Positions 17,880 through 25,860 of a DNA stretch of 39,609 nucleotides are shown here, in pieces. Source of the DNA: a virus. The position numbers were made by a program, and so were the translations under genes. Every line of letters starts with the position of its first letter. Positions within the stretch are counted from its first letter, which is position 1. The notes beneath the pieces are model-generated. The model saw nothing but the letters and a program-made list of their open reading frames with translations, did no database searches and was not told where the DNA came from. Location of the stretch: positions 1 to 39,609 of IMG/VR virus record IMGVR_UViG_3300025286_000042, one strand, 5' to 3'.

Positions 17880-17909
17880 GTGTCGAGAATGTTTTTTTTG
17901 TCTCAACAC
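17880..17909. promoter_or_regulatory. Inverted repeat with T8 loop before the fibre block
   Basis: GTGTCGAGA (17880-17888) pairs with TCTCAACAC (17901-17909) with one mismatch. Eight T residues sit in the loop rather than after the stem, so it is not a standard terminator. It lies in the 153-base gap between the large virion protein and the next gene, and could be an operator or a processing site. Confidence 0.3.
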
Positions 17910-17985
17910 TTCAGATTTGTGAAGTAAATAGTGCGTTCACGGTGAGTCACACCTTAGCACGTCCTAACCAACAAAGGAGGAAATT

Positions 17986-18285
17986 ATGACAAATTGGAGA
18001 GATTTAACTGTACAGCAGGCCGTATCCCTTGGAATGGGACGAGGCGGGTGCTTGTTTGAAGACGGCACAAGTGCGCTTACCGGCAAGAACATCGTTGCCA
18101 TCCAATTCCTAACTGATTCCACGTTTACCACACTCACTCCCGTAAACAGTAATTATATCGGTACGTCCGGCGGGAATGGTGATGCGATTGACAGTTCTAA
18201 TACATTCCCAACAGGTATGGTGATATTCGGGCACTGGTCCGCTTTTACGTTGGCAACCGGTTCGGTTGTCGCATACCTGGGTTAG
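17986..18285 (+). CDS. Small beta-rich surface or fibre-associated protein
   Basis: This 99-residue protein has a strong ribosome binding site (AAAGGAGG, 7 bases before ATG). It is rich in Thr, Ser and Gly, with short beta strands (NIVAIQFLTDSTFTTLTPVN, MVIFGHWSAFTLATGSVVAY). The layout resembles small capsid decoration or fibre-tip proteins found beside phage fibres. No signal peptide is visible. Its strong initiation suggests many copies. I do not recognise the family. Confidence 0.6.
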   Translation: MTNWRDLTVQQAVSLGMGRGGCLFEDGTSALTGKNIVAIQFLTDSTFTTLTPVNSNYIGTSGGNGDAIDSSNTFPTGMVIFGHWSAFTLATGSVVAYLG

Positions 18286-18288
18286 GCT

Positions 18289-18417
18289 ATGTTAAGAATT
18301 GCATTAAGTCTGTTGGCACAGCAGGCCAGCAGAGTAAAGGACATAATTTTCGGCAACATACACACAGAAGATAGCCGCAACCTCGTTCAAGAGGATGGCG
18401 GATACCTTTTACTTTAG
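18289..18417 (+). CDS. Very small protein before the tail fibre
   Basis: This is a 42-residue protein starting 3 bases after the previous stop and ending 12 bases before the fibre start. It has a hydrophobic N-terminus (MLRIALSLLAQQASRV) and ends in DGGYLLL. The C-terminal pattern of hydrophilic turn plus GGYLLL is common at the ends of small phage structural proteins. Function unknown. Compact spacing supports it, but there is no strong ribosome binding site. Confidence 0.45.
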   Translation: MLRIALSLLAQQASRVKDIIFGNIHTEDSRNLVQEDGGYLLL

Positions 18418-18429
18418 GAGTTTAGAAAA

Positions 18430-21051
18430 ATGGCAGATGTAAAGATTAGTAATTTAACAGCTTTAACAGCGGTAGCTGATGCTGATGAATTTGTTATAGT
18501 TGACAGCGGTACTACCAAGAAAATAACAAGGAAAAATCTGTTAGGCACGGCAGATGTCACACTGGACAACAATATAGTGCTCACAGGCGGTGGGACTATC
18601 TCTACCACGTCTAACGGCGACATCGCACTTATGCCGAATGGGACAGGGAAAATAGGTATTGGAATTGCTGCTCCAGTATGTCCGTTGGACATCCGACACG
18701 CAGGAACAGGAGAGGGTGAGAGTATAGTCGTTGGCAATGCTGGAGAGGGTACGTATGGTGGTTTCGGTTATGACAATGATTCTCCGTATCCAGCAATCAT
18801 CTGGGGTGCTGAAGTCAACATAAGGACAGGCAGTTCTCGATTGTCGGGTGCTACAACAAGAATGGTTGTTGATGCCAACTCCCGCATCAGCCTCTCGAAT
18901 AATGATAGTGGTGGAACTGGTGGAACTGATAGTACATCTGGTAATACATTACTTGGTTATTTGGCTGGTGAGGATATTGCATCTGGTGGTTATGAAAATA
19001 CTCTTATCGGTCACGGTGCTGGTAAAAACATAGATACAGGCGATAAGAATGTAATGATAGGTTCTACTGCTGGAGACGCTATAGACGGTGAAACAAATAA
19101 TGTAGGTATCGGATATGGAGCGATGGGTGGAGCCGTCAATGGAGCTGATAAATGTATTGCTATTGGGTCTGACTCATTGTCTGGGGCTATAACACAGGAT
19201 GGTACGATTGCTATTGGTCATGATACACTGGCCGCATTGACATCTGGTGCTGGGAATGTTGCTGTTGGGTATCAAGCAGGATTAGCACAAACAGATTCTT
19301 ATTATAACACCTCAATAGGTCATCAAGCAAATAAAGTAACAGATGCTAATAGCAATACAGCAGTAGGTTACTTGGCTCACCAAGGAGATGGTAGTGATAA
19401 TACTGCTATAGGTGTTCTTGCTATGGACAATGCAAGCGGACAAGCTGATGGGTGTGTTGCGATTGGTAAAGATGCTTTAAGGGGCGATTTAACTTCTGCT
19501 GCTGATGGCACAGTTGCTATAGGAATGGATGCACTCACAGCACTCACAACTGGTGCTAAGAATATGGGAATAGGATATCTCGCTGGTGCAGTAGTTGCGG
19601 ATGGTACAGATAATACACTAATTGGCTATCAATCTGGATATCAGACTACTTATGGTATAACAAGTGGTGACCATAATACAGCATTAGGTTCAAGCACTTT
19701 AGGTGCTTCAGCGGCAGCACATATTACAGGAAGTGGAAATACAGCAATTGGTAGTAGTTCGATGTTAGAAGCACAAGGAGCAGTCGGTAACAACACAGCA
19801 GTGGGTAAGCTTTCTTTGGGCAACCTTACGTTAGGGACAGAAAATACAGCTTTAGGGTTTCAAGCGGCAAGACAACTTGGGGTAAGTGAAGTTGGGAATG
19901 TTGCGGTTGGTGCTAATGCTTTGAACACCTTTGATGAAGGCACTAATGGAAACATTAACTACAACATTGCGATTGGAGTAGAGGCGTTTATTGGTGGAAA
20001 TCTTGATACAGCATCAACTAATGTAATAGGAAATATTGCTATAGGAGCCTATGCTCTTGATGCTACTTCTACTAATGCTCAAACAGGCACAATCGCAATC
20101 GGACACCAAGCCCTCACCGCCCTCACATCTGGTGCAAGGAATTTGGCTATCGGCTATCAAGCGGCAGAAGATTTGACCGTGGGCGATGACAATATTGCGA
20201 TAGGTTATCTGGCTCTAAATGGAATGTCTACAGATGGAAATGCAGACCAAAACATTGCCATTGGTAATTATGTTATGGATGTTGCCAGTAATACTGCCTC
20301 TACTCGCCAAAATGTATGTATTGGACATAATTCTGGCACACTACTTACAGGTGATGATAACACGTGTATTGGAAATGCAAGTGGTGACACAATGGCGGCG
20401 GCTGAACAGAATACAATTATTGGTTCAGGGGCAGATACTTCAGCAAGTACTACGAGTAATGCAACAGCAATAGGATATGGTGCAGTTACTCAGGGAAACA
20501 ACTCAGTAACACTTGGTAATGCTTCTGTAACTGCTGTGTATATGGCATCGGATAAAGGTGCTAAAGTTTATTGCGGACAATTAGAAATGGGGACTACTGG
20601 CACAGGAAACGTTGGTATTGGCGTTGGTTCTGATATGGTATATTATAGTTATCTTGCTGGAACAAGTGCTCAGCAGCATATGATTTTTAACAATGATAAT
20701 GGAGATGTTGGCTCTATTGATTCAAGCGGTTCTAATACTTCTTACGGCACTACGTCTGATTATAGGCTTAAAGAGAATCAGGTTACTTTATCCGACGGAA
20801 TTAATCGACTAAACAAATTAAAGCCATATAGATTTAATTTTAAAGCAGACAAAGATACAACTCAAGATGGATTTTTTGCTCACGAAGTTGCAGAAGTTGT
20901 ACCAGAGGCAATAACTGGGGAAAAAGATGCGGTTGATGGTGATGGCAATATGATTACGCAACATATCGACCATTCAAAATTAGTTCCACTGCTTGTCAAA
21001 GCAGTACAAGAACTTTCCGCAAAAGTGGAAGCATTAGAAAACGCAGAATAA
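18430..21051 (+). CDS. Trimeric tail fibre with YadA-like repeats and S74 chaperone
   Basis: This 873-residue protein starts with a phage-fibre N-terminal domain (VKISNLTALTAVADADEFVI) that attaches to the tail. Residues about 165-700 are a long series of degenerate 14-16-residue repeats of the type NTAIGYxA and GNVAVGxxA, typical of left-handed YadA/Hia head beta-rolls. From about residue 770 the intramolecular chaperone (Peptidase S74) follows. It has SDYRLKEN with the likely catalytic Ser776, then LKPYRFNFK, GFFAHEVAEVVPEAI and a final coiled coil. S74 domains trimerise the fibre and then cut themselves off. It is the probable receptor-binding protein. Confidence 0.88.
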   Translation: MADVKISNLTALTAVADADEFVIVDSGTTKKITRKNLLGTADVTLDNNIVLTGGGTISTTSNGDIALMPNGTGKIGIGIAAPVCPLDIRHAGTGEGESIVVGNAGEGTYGGFGYDNDSPYPAIIWGAEVNIRTGSSRLSGATTRMVVDANSRISLSNNDSGGTGGTDSTSGNTLLGYLAGEDIASGGYENTLIGHGAGKNIDTGDKNVMIGSTAGDAIDGETNNVGIGYGAMGGAVNGADKCIAIGSDSLSGAITQDGTIAIGHDTLAALTSGAGNVAVGYQAGLAQTDSYYNTSIGHQANKVTDANSNTAVGYLAHQGDGSDNTAIGVLAMDNASGQADGCVAIGKDALRGDLTSAADGTVAIGMDALTALTTGAKNMGIGYLAGAVVADGTDNTLIGYQSGYQTTYGITSGDHNTALGSSTLGASAAAHITGSGNTAIGSSSMLEAQGAVGNNTAVGKLSLGNLTLGTENTALGFQAARQLGVSEVGNVAVGANALNTFDEGTNGNINYNIAIGVEAFIGGNLDTASTNVIGNIAIGAYALDATSTNAQTGTIAIGHQALTALTSGARNLAIGYQAAEDLTVGDDNIAIGYLALNGMSTDGNADQNIAIGNYVMDVASNTASTRQNVCIGHNSGTLLTGDDNTCIGNASGDTMAAAEQNTIIGSGADTSASTTSNATAIGYGAVTQGNNSVTLGNASVTAVYMASDKGAKVYCGQLEMGTTGTGNVGIGVGSDMVYYSYLAGTSAQQHMIFNNDNGDVGSIDSSGSNTSYGTTSDYRLKENQVTLSDGINRLNKLKPYRFNFKADKDTTQDGFFAHEVAEVVPEAITGEKDAVDGDGNMITQHIDHSKLVPLLVKAVQELSAKVEALENAE

Positions 21052-21105
21052 AATGATTATTAGAAGGTGCAGTCAGGGACATAGAGTAAACAATAGGAGA
21101 ATAAA

Positions 21106-21429
21106 ATGCGAAGATACAAAGCCTTAAAGGCGGCTGAGAAAGTATCTGTCAGGAATCAGAAAGTAGTTGATAGAGCTGCTGTCGATGAAGTATTGGACGA
21201 CGATGGAGGTGTCTCCGTACACGCTCAAGCAGAAGAATCACACTTTGAACTTCAGGTAGTCAAGAAATGTTTTGACGCTGACACTGGCGAAGCTCAAGCT
21301 GATTCAGTCAGGTCTTACTCACTCGCAGAAGTGAAGCGTGAAGTAGATCGTTGCAAGTCAGAGATTGCGAGATGCGAAGATCAACAGGGTGAATGGGAAG
21401 AGCTTGAAAAAGATTTGAAAGCACTCTAA
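21106..21429 (+). CDS. Small charged coiled-coil protein after the fibre
   Basis: This 107-residue protein is preceded by a good ribosome binding site (AGGAG, 7 bases before ATG). It is acidic, with a short beta segment (SHFELQVVKKCFDADTGEAQ) and a C-terminal helix likely to form a coiled coil (LAEVKREVDRCKSEIARCED). It sits between the fibre and membrane genes. It may be a fibre-related or lysis-time protein; no family recognised. Confidence 0.55.
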   Translation: MRRYKALKAAEKVSVRNQKVVDRAAVDEVLDDDGGVSVHAQAEESHFELQVVKKCFDADTGEAQADSVRSYSLAEVKREVDRCKSEIARCEDQQGEWEELEKDLKAL

Positions 21430-21445
21430 CAAAAAGGAGACTAAA

Positions 21446-21655
21446 ATGGCTAAAAAGAAAAAGGAAGAGCCGACAGTTAACATAGATGGACAGGAATACA
21501 AAGTGGCTGATCTAAACCAGAATCAAATAATGCTGGTGAATCACACCGCAGACCTCGATAGAAAACTGAGTCAGGCCGAGTTCAACGTGGCACAGTTAAG
21601 AGGAGGCAGAACTTACTTTATGGGATTATTAACGGAGAGCTTAAATGCTGAATAA
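21446..21655 (+). CDS. Small lysine-rich helical protein
   Basis: This 69-residue protein starts after AAAAAGGAG. The front is basic (MAKKKKEEPTVNIDGQEYKV), followed by a helix (LNQNQIMLVNHTADLDRKLS) and the segment FNVAQLRGGRTYFMGLLTES. This matches a small family of phage proteins often found near lysis genes, with an unknown role. It overlaps the next gene by 11 bases, so the two are probably translated together. Confidence 0.6.
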   Translation: MAKKKKEEPTVNIDGQEYKVADLNQNQIMLVNHTADLDRKLSQAEFNVAQLRGGRTYFMGLLTESLNAE

Positions 21656-21932
21656 ACTACTTAATTGGGGATTCAACGGCAACACTTGGGGCTGGTTTCA
21701 CTGTCTCGCTGGCGGTGCATTAGCCAAGATATTTGTGTGTCGTGGCGAAACACCATATAAGGCTGTTATCGCCGTCGCACTTATCGCTGTCTTGTGGGAA
21801 GTGATTGAGTATTTTGCAGAAACAGGAGCTAAGCCAGCAGATGTGTACGGCTCAGCAGAACGGTTCTACTACGATGCGGCGGGTGATATAATTTTAGCAG
21901 TCGCCTGTGCAATGCTTGTGGTCGGATGTTAG
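21645..21932 (+). CDS. Small integral membrane protein
   Basis: This 95-residue protein has two or three hydrophobic segments: WFHCLAGGALAKIFV, AVIAVALIAVLWEVIEYFAE, and a final IILAVACAMLVVGC. WEVIEYFAE followed by YYDAAGDI gives acidic residues in or near the membrane, a pattern found in small VanZ- or DUF-type membrane proteins. A holin-related role is possible because the lysis genes follow. The ribosome binding site GGAGAG precedes the ATG. Confidence 0.55.
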   Translation: MLNKLLNWGFNGNTWGWFHCLAGGALAKIFVCRGETPYKAVIAVALIAVLWEVIEYFAETGAKPADVYGSAERFYYDAAGDIILAVACAMLVVGC

Positions 21933-22192
21933 ATGACAAGATAATCCTCGCCATTATCGGCGTAATCGGCGGGTTGATTACCTTTCTTCAGAAGGTTCTG
22001 TACGGACAAGGACAAAGGCTGGAAACCATTATAGTTAAGCTCATTGACCGTTTCAATAAATCCGACTCTCGATTGGAGGCAATGGCAGACCAACTGACAG
22101 AAGCGGCAGATCGCCGGCACGAAAAAATTGTTGATGAGCTAAACGATATGACTGATGACATTAACTATGTCAAGGGTAAGCTCAACAGCTGA
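21926..22192 (+). CDS. Membrane-anchored coiled-coil protein
   Basis: This 88-residue protein has an N-terminal membrane segment (IILAIIGVIGGLITFLQKVL) and a long charged coiled coil to the end. The layout resembles inner-membrane spanin or antiholin-type proteins beside phage lysis genes. Its start overlaps the previous gene by 7 bases. No catalytic motif is seen. I cannot tell a spanin from a hemolysin-XhlA-like helper by eye. Confidence 0.5.
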   Translation: MLDDKIILAIIGVIGGLITFLQKVLYGQGQRLETIIVKLIDRFNKSDSRLEAMADQLTEAADRRHEKIVDELNDMTDDINYVKGKLNS

Positions 22193-22503
22193 TATGCCAG
22201 ACTGGGCGATTGGACAGATTACTCGTAATGAGTACCTCATAGGATTGTTGTGAGTATTCGTAACTGTTTTTCACGCATAGTAACTGTTTTTCGGCAATAT
22301 CCACTAATAATTGCCAATAAATTGGTAAATATTAGCAAGTTAAAATACGTGTTATTTCTGACAAGTCAAGAATTGCGGGAAAGGGAAGACCCAATCAGCC
22401 CTCATAAGGCTTGGTTTCGGCAGGGCGGTACTGCCTCCCGCTACTACGGCAGGAGTGGAGTGGGGTGTCCCCGCTCGCCTGCCTGTAATTAGTCAGATGA
22501 GCG
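22193..22503. other. 311-bp gap with direct repeats and a strong hairpin
   Basis: No convincing gene is present; a 19-residue frame at 22194-22253 lacks support. The sequence holds two direct copies of GTAACTGTTTTTC (22260-22272 and 22280-22292). It also has a hairpin GGCAG/CTGCC (22419-22435) and a long GC-rich hairpin at 22448-22483. In the latter, GGCAGG pairs with CCTGCC and the inner GAGTGGGG pairs with CCCCGCTC around TGT. The composition of 22390-22490 is much richer in G and C than its surroundings. A regulatory RNA or a transcription stop without a T tract is possible. Confidence 0.5.
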
Positions 22504-22686
22504 ATGACATACACATCCAAGCTGAACTCGATTACTGCCAACCTTGGCTTGTCGGCGGCTGGTACAGCGATTATACTGTATCTGCTGTATTACATAGATA
22601 TAATAGTCGGCATTATAGTCTTGATAGTGGTAAGAGAGGCAAAAAAGAGACTACTGCCGATGCTGGAGCGGTGGCTAAATGAATAA
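22504..22686 (+). CDS. Small single-pass membrane protein
   Basis: This 60-residue protein has a long hydrophobic segment from about residue 15 to 45 (GLSAAGTAIILYLLYYIDII, then VGIIVLIVV) and a basic C-terminus (REAKKRLLPMLERWLNE). It overlaps the next gene by 8 bases. A different frame (22498-22682) also covers this DNA but is hydrophilic and less protein-like. A holin-like or lysis accessory role is an inference from place and topology. Confidence 0.5.
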   Translation: MTYTSKLNSITANLGLSAAGTAIILYLLYYIDIIVGIIVLIVVREAKKRLLPMLERWLNE

Positions 22687-23119
22687 GATACTACTCATTT
22701 GCTTACTATTGTTCGGTTGCGGTGTCAACATTAATCCGCTTGACGTAATCTATCCTAATGTGGCGATTATAGATGTTACTGGGCTTCCGCCAACGATGAC
22801 GGTCGGCAAGGCATATCCATACGAAATCTGGTTCACACGCACCGCTGATTCAATCAGCATTACTTGGTTATGGCGACCTCGTAACTCAGTTATGACGAAT
22901 TGGGAGTATGACGGTGAGCCGATAGTTGGCAAGATAGTTTATGAGGTCAATTCACGTACTCCCGTGCCAGCAATCGAGATGGTAGCAATGCCGATATTTG
23001 TGGCGGATTATCGGCTGGATATTGAAGTCTGGAATAGGTGGAACAAGGACAAAAGATTACTGTGGTATGAGGGTAGATTTGCGAATGAAATATCACGACC
23101 ATATTGGGAGCGAAATTGA
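22679..23119 (+). CDS. Putative lipoprotein
   Basis: This is a 146-residue protein with a clear signal peptide and lipobox: MNKILLICLLLFGCG, with Cys14 as the lipid-carrying residue. The mature part is beta-rich, with a Pro/Thr segment (VTGLPPTMTVGKAYPYEIWF) and many Trp residues, suggesting an immunoglobulin-like fold. In a lysis cassette this could be an outer-membrane spanin-like subunit. As a lysogeny gene it could be a superinfection-exclusion lipoprotein. It lacks the Pro-rich linker usual in outer spanins. Confidence 0.6.
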   Translation: MNKILLICLLLFGCGVNINPLDVIYPNVAIIDVTGLPPTMTVGKAYPYEIWFTRTADSISITWLWRPRNSVMTNWEYDGEPIVGKIVYEVNSRTPVPAIEMVAMPIFVADYRLDIEVWNRWNKDKRLLWYEGRFANEISRPYWERN

Positions 23120-23379
23120 ACGGTTCAGAGCGAAAAGATTTGCATACGGTTCTGGATGTTTTGAAGGAACACAAGAAAGAGCGTGAAGAATTAGCAACAG
23201 ACGTGAGAGATATTAAGGTTTGCCTTATGGGAGACACTAAGAAACACGATGATTTAGGATTACAAGGTGCGGTTGAGTGTAACACTCATTTCCGCAAATC
23301 AACACTTAAAGTAATGTGGCTGATGGTGGCTGGGATAGTTTCAACGGCATTCATTGCCATAAAAAGCAACTTCAGATAG
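23116..23379 (+). CDS. Coiled-coil protein with C-terminal membrane segment
   Basis: About 87 residues. The likely start is TTG 23116, which overlaps the previous stop (TTGA); a TTG at 23104 is an alternative. The first half is a charged coiled coil (LKEHKKEREELATDVRDIKV) and the end is a membrane helix (VMWLMVAGIVSTAFIAIKS). This topology is common in phage lysis helpers and Mor/XhlA-type membrane proteins. It directly precedes the holin candidate. Confidence 0.5.
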   Translation: MNGSERKDLHTVLDVLKEHKKEREELATDVRDIKVCLMGDTKKHDDLGLQGAVECNTHFRKSTLKVMWLMVAGIVSTAFIAIKSNFR

Positions 23380-23387
23380 GAGGTATT

Positions 23388-23609
23388 ATGAAGTTCTTAA
23401 ATAGTATAGTGGGATATTTTGTGGGCGAGGACTCCAAAAAGAGACAGATGGGTTTGGGGGCTGGGCTGGTATGTTCAATGGCGTATATGATGGATTATAT
23501 TAGCTTGGATATGTATGAGGCCTTAATGCCGTTCGTTATTATTTGGACGGGTGCTGCATTCTCAAGTCGTTTATCCAAGCTGCAAAACGCTGTAAAGGCG
23601 AGTAAGTGA
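23388..23609 (+). CDS. Holin-like small membrane protein
   Basis: This 73-residue protein is preceded by AGGAGG five bases before ATG 23388, which fixes the start. Two hydrophobic segments (LGAGLVCSMAYMMDYI and MPFVIIWTGAAFSS) are joined by a short loop, and the tail is charged. Its stop overlaps the endolysin start. Size, topology and neighbour match class II holins that open the inner membrane for the endolysin. Holins share little sequence, so this rests on layout. Confidence 0.6.
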   Translation: MKFLNSIVGYFVGEDSKKRQMGLGAGLVCSMAYMMDYISLDMYEALMPFVIIWTGAAFSSRLSKLQNAVKASK

Positions 23610-24007
23610 AAGACACCAGGCACTTCAAGTCTGCCGAGTTTATCTGTCCTGACTGCAAAAGCGAATCAATGTCTCAGGACTTCATTGCCGATCTGGAGCA
23701 GGCCAGACGTATTGCCAATGTACCGTTCAAGATCACGTCCGGTTATCGCTGTCAAGCGTACCAGGACGACTTAAAGCGACGCGGATACCAGACTGCTAAG
23801 TCCGGCACCAGCCCACACTTGCTCGGTGTGGCTGCCGATATAAGCACTATCGGCGACGATAAGCGACACAGCATAATAAAATCATTGCTGACAATATTCA
23901 ATCGTATTGGCATAGGATCTAACTTCGTTCACGTTGACGCTGCGGATCGTTATGTGGCTGCGGAGTTTATGCGAAACTCCAACCGGATTTGGCATTATAG
24001 ACGATAA
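23606..24007 (+). CDS. Endolysin, peptidase M15 family
   Basis: This 133-residue protein carries the zinc-peptidase pattern of M15 D-Ala-D-Ala carboxypeptidases and phage L-alanyl-D-glutamate endopeptidases. ITSGYRC comes first, then SPHLLGVAADI supplies the zinc His and Asp, and FVHVDAADR supplies the last His region. An early CPDCKSE could bind metal. It cuts peptidoglycan cross-bridges at the end of infection. No signal peptide is seen, so it needs the holin. It overlaps the previous gene by 4 bases. Confidence 0.85.
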   Translation: MKDTRHFKSAEFICPDCKSESMSQDFIADLEQARRIANVPFKITSGYRCQAYQDDLKRRGYQTAKSGTSPHLLGVAADISTIGDDKRHSIIKSLLTIFNRIGIGSNFVHVDAADRYVAAEFMRNSNRIWHYRR

Positions 24008-24437
24008 TATCACAATTGTTGATATTAAGAAATCTGTAAAGGTTGGTGAAGCCAACCAGGCAGAATTGATCAAGCGTCTAATAAATCATCTTAACAAATA
24101 TAACGGAAATAAACATCAGGCATTCAAGCTCCCCAAAACGGCAGCGTTTGATTATATAATGTGTGGTGATAAAGATGTTAAATGTCAGGTAGAGGTTAAA
24201 GTGAGGTCCAAGTATTACAAAGAGACGATCATCCCTGTCTATAAGGAGATGGTTGCACTAATTGATTGGCGTCACCATCATATAAAGTCTTACTGCTTGA
24301 TATATTTTCAGGACAGGGATAAATTATATTTGTACGATATGATGAGTCCGCCGGTAAAGCGTGATTACATTACTAGAAAAGATCGAAACCAAACAGCAGA
24401 ACACTCCTTTTACGCTGAGAAAGTATTGATTGCGTGA
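23952..24437 (+). CDS. PD-(D/E)XK-nuclease-like protein beside attP
   Basis: About 161 residues; the start is uncertain (ATG 23952, TTG 23934 or a later non-ATG start). The core has AFDYIMCGDKDVKCQVEVKV, where Asp followed after a short strand by Glu-Val-Lys fits the D-x(n)-ExK signature of PD-(D/E)XK nucleases. VGEANQAELIKRLINHLNKY precedes it, and a Trp/His/Tyr-rich strand region follows. It overlaps the endolysin by 56 bases and ends just before the attachment site. It may be a Holliday-junction or homing-type endonuclease or a lysogenic-conversion (defence) gene. Confidence 0.5.
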   Translation: MWLRSLCETPTGFGIIDDNITIVDIKKSVKVGEANQAELIKRLINHLNKYNGNKHQAFKLPKTAAFDYIMCGDKDVKCQVEVKVRSKYYKETIIPVYKEMVALIDWRHHHIKSYCLIYFQDRDKLYLYDMMSPPVKRDYITRKDRNQTAEHSFYAEKVLIA

Positions 24438-24443
24438 CACAAA

Positions 24444-24612
24444 AATGTCACAATAGGTAGTTTTCTGGACGATGTGATAAGGGTTCGATTCCCGTACGCG
24501 CTACTAAGCTTTTTCCCGACGAGAAACACCACTTTTCAGTCTATAAATTAGCACCCTTATTGTTAAACATTCCCCCTCGAAGCTTGTCATTGAATGTCTC
24601 AGAAATGTCACA
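24444..24612. other. attP: attP: tRNA/tmRNA 3'-end core with integrase arm sites
   Basis: 24480-24507 reads as the 3' end of a tRNA-like gene: GGGTTCGATTCCC (T arm) followed by an acceptor strand ACGCGCT and a terminal ACTA. No 5' half is present, so it is not a full gene. The upstream TTTTCTGGACG also resembles a tmRNA 3' end. Two direct copies of AAATGTCACA flank it (24444-24453 and 24603-24612), with an inverted GTGACA beside the first. These look like integrase arm-type sites. The integrase gene ends at the right site. Confidence 0.7.
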
Positions 24613-25555
24613 GTAGATTGATAATTTTTTTAAGCCTTGCAAAGTTCTGATGTATATACTCTGAAGTGACATCGGCTGACTTGTGTCCCAAGAGCGCTTT
24701 TACGTCAAACGTAGTAGCGCCTTTTTCTATCAAGTGAGTTCCGAATGAGTGACGGATGGAATGTAAATCGCCGTAACCGAGTATTTTCTGGAAGCGGTGC
24801 CTGGACCATCTCCGCTTTCCTCTTGTAGGCATAAGACTGACAAGGTTAAACTTTTTAAGTTTCCTGTGAAGCGGTATAATCACACGGCGGCTGGTTTTCT
24901 GTTGTACAATGTCTATTCTGTCGTTTTGTATATCCTTATTAGTAAGCGATCCGGCGTCACCGGTACGAAGTCCGCTATAATACAGCAGCGACCAATAGAT
25001 TCTGTCGTCTTCTCTTTCAGCTTCACGGACAGTGCGGCTTAATTCTTCAGAGGAAATAGCCGTTCTCGGCTTTATTTTCCTCTTGGCGGGGAGATCAGCC
25101 CCTTCCGCAGGGTTAGATAAGGCGTAAGAGTCTTTTATGGCGTACAGGAAGAATCTGGAAATCATACTCACTTCTTCCCGTATGGTTTTTGGCGAAACAC
25201 CCTCTTCTTTCCTTATCCTTATATAGTGACGTATCTCAGTGTAAGATATTTCTCTCACCTGATAATTTGGAAACAGTCTTGACAGATGCTTGAGTCCGCC
25301 TTTCTGCCTTAGATACCAGGATTCGTTTTTAAGCCTGCGGAGATGTTCGATATATCTGTCTATCAGATTGGGTACAAGGATTCTCTTGGCAGCAATTCCT
25401 CGATTAGCGAGGATAAGTTCCTCATCCCATTTCTGCTGAATCAGTCTTGCCAGTCGGAGTGAATCTGTTTTGGTGGATTGCCGCTTACGAAACGGCGGTG
25501 TGCCGAAAGAATAGTACCAGTGAGGAGAGTCAGATCGTTTGTAAAGACGGGACAC
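24608..25555 (-). CDS. int: Tyrosine integrase
   Basis: This 315-residue phage integrase would catalyse recombination of attP with a host tRNA or tmRNA gene. The N-terminus (YKRSDSPHWYYSFGTPPFRK) is an arm-binding-like domain, and a SAM-like core-binding domain lies around residues 65-150. The catalytic part shows SGLRTGD (first Arg), a Lys in the QQKTSRR strand region, HSIRHSFGTHL (His-x-x-Arg), LLGHKS, and SEYIH with the Tyr nucleophile. The stop lies at the right arm site of attP. The start overlaps the end of the upstream HTH gene. Confidence 0.93.
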   Translation of the reverse strand: MSRLYKRSDSPHWYYSFGTPPFRKRQSTKTDSLRLARLIQQKWDEELILANRGIAAKRILVPNLIDRYIEHLRRLKNESWYLRQKGGLKHLSRLFPNYQVREISYTEIRHYIRIRKEEGVSPKTIREEVSMISRFFLYAIKDSYALSNPAEGADLPAKRKIKPRTAISSEELSRTVREAEREDDRIYWSLLYYSGLRTGDAGSLTNKDIQNDRIDIVQQKTSRRVIIPLHRKLKKFNLVSLMPTRGKRRWSRHRFQKILGYGDLHSIRHSFGTHLIEKGATTFDVKALLGHKSADVTSEYIHQNFARLKKIINLL

Positions 25556-25860
25556 TAATCAATTGTTTTCCAGATGTGCTTACGTTCGTCGTACTGCTGC
25601 AAATGTCCTGTATGTTTATCAAACCGTCGTGCTTTTTGATTGGCCGACAGATAAAATTCGTACCGTCCCGAAGGATCGTCGGTCTTATTTCGTACAAGCT
25701 CATTGTGTAGCAGGTAAAGGTATCTAGGTGCCACGTTTCTTGCTCTCCAGTTGGTTATGGCTGACTGATGCACTTCCAGATATTCGGCCAGTTCTTTATC
25801 GAAGCGAAACCGTTTAATCTTTTTAATTGAGCCAATAATCGCTGTTACACTGTTTTTCAT
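25555..25860 (-). CDS. Small HTH regulator between repressor and integrase
   Basis: This 101-residue protein has a CI-repressor-like helix-turn-helix at residues about 20-50 (FDKELAEYLEVHQSAITNWR), without a peptidase or oligomerisation domain I can recognise. A basic, aromatic C-terminus follows. It lies in the leftward operon repressor - HTH - integrase, and overlaps both neighbours by one base. It could be a second regulator or an excision/integration control protein. Confidence 0.65.
   Translation of the reverse strand: MKNSVTAIIGSIKKIKRFRFDKELAEYLEVHQSAITNWRARNVAPRYLYLLHNELVRNKTDDPSGRYEFYLSANQKARRFDKHTGHLQQYDERKHIWKTID

Noticed and set aside
22250-22492. 80-residue rightward protein in the lysis region
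   Set aside because: GTG start without Shine-Dalgarno, poor composition, and the second half overlaps a strong RNA hairpin.
24430-24510. Complete tRNA gene
   Set aside because: Only the T arm and 3' acceptor strand are present; no D arm, anticodon arm or 5' acceptor strand. It is an attachment-site fragment.
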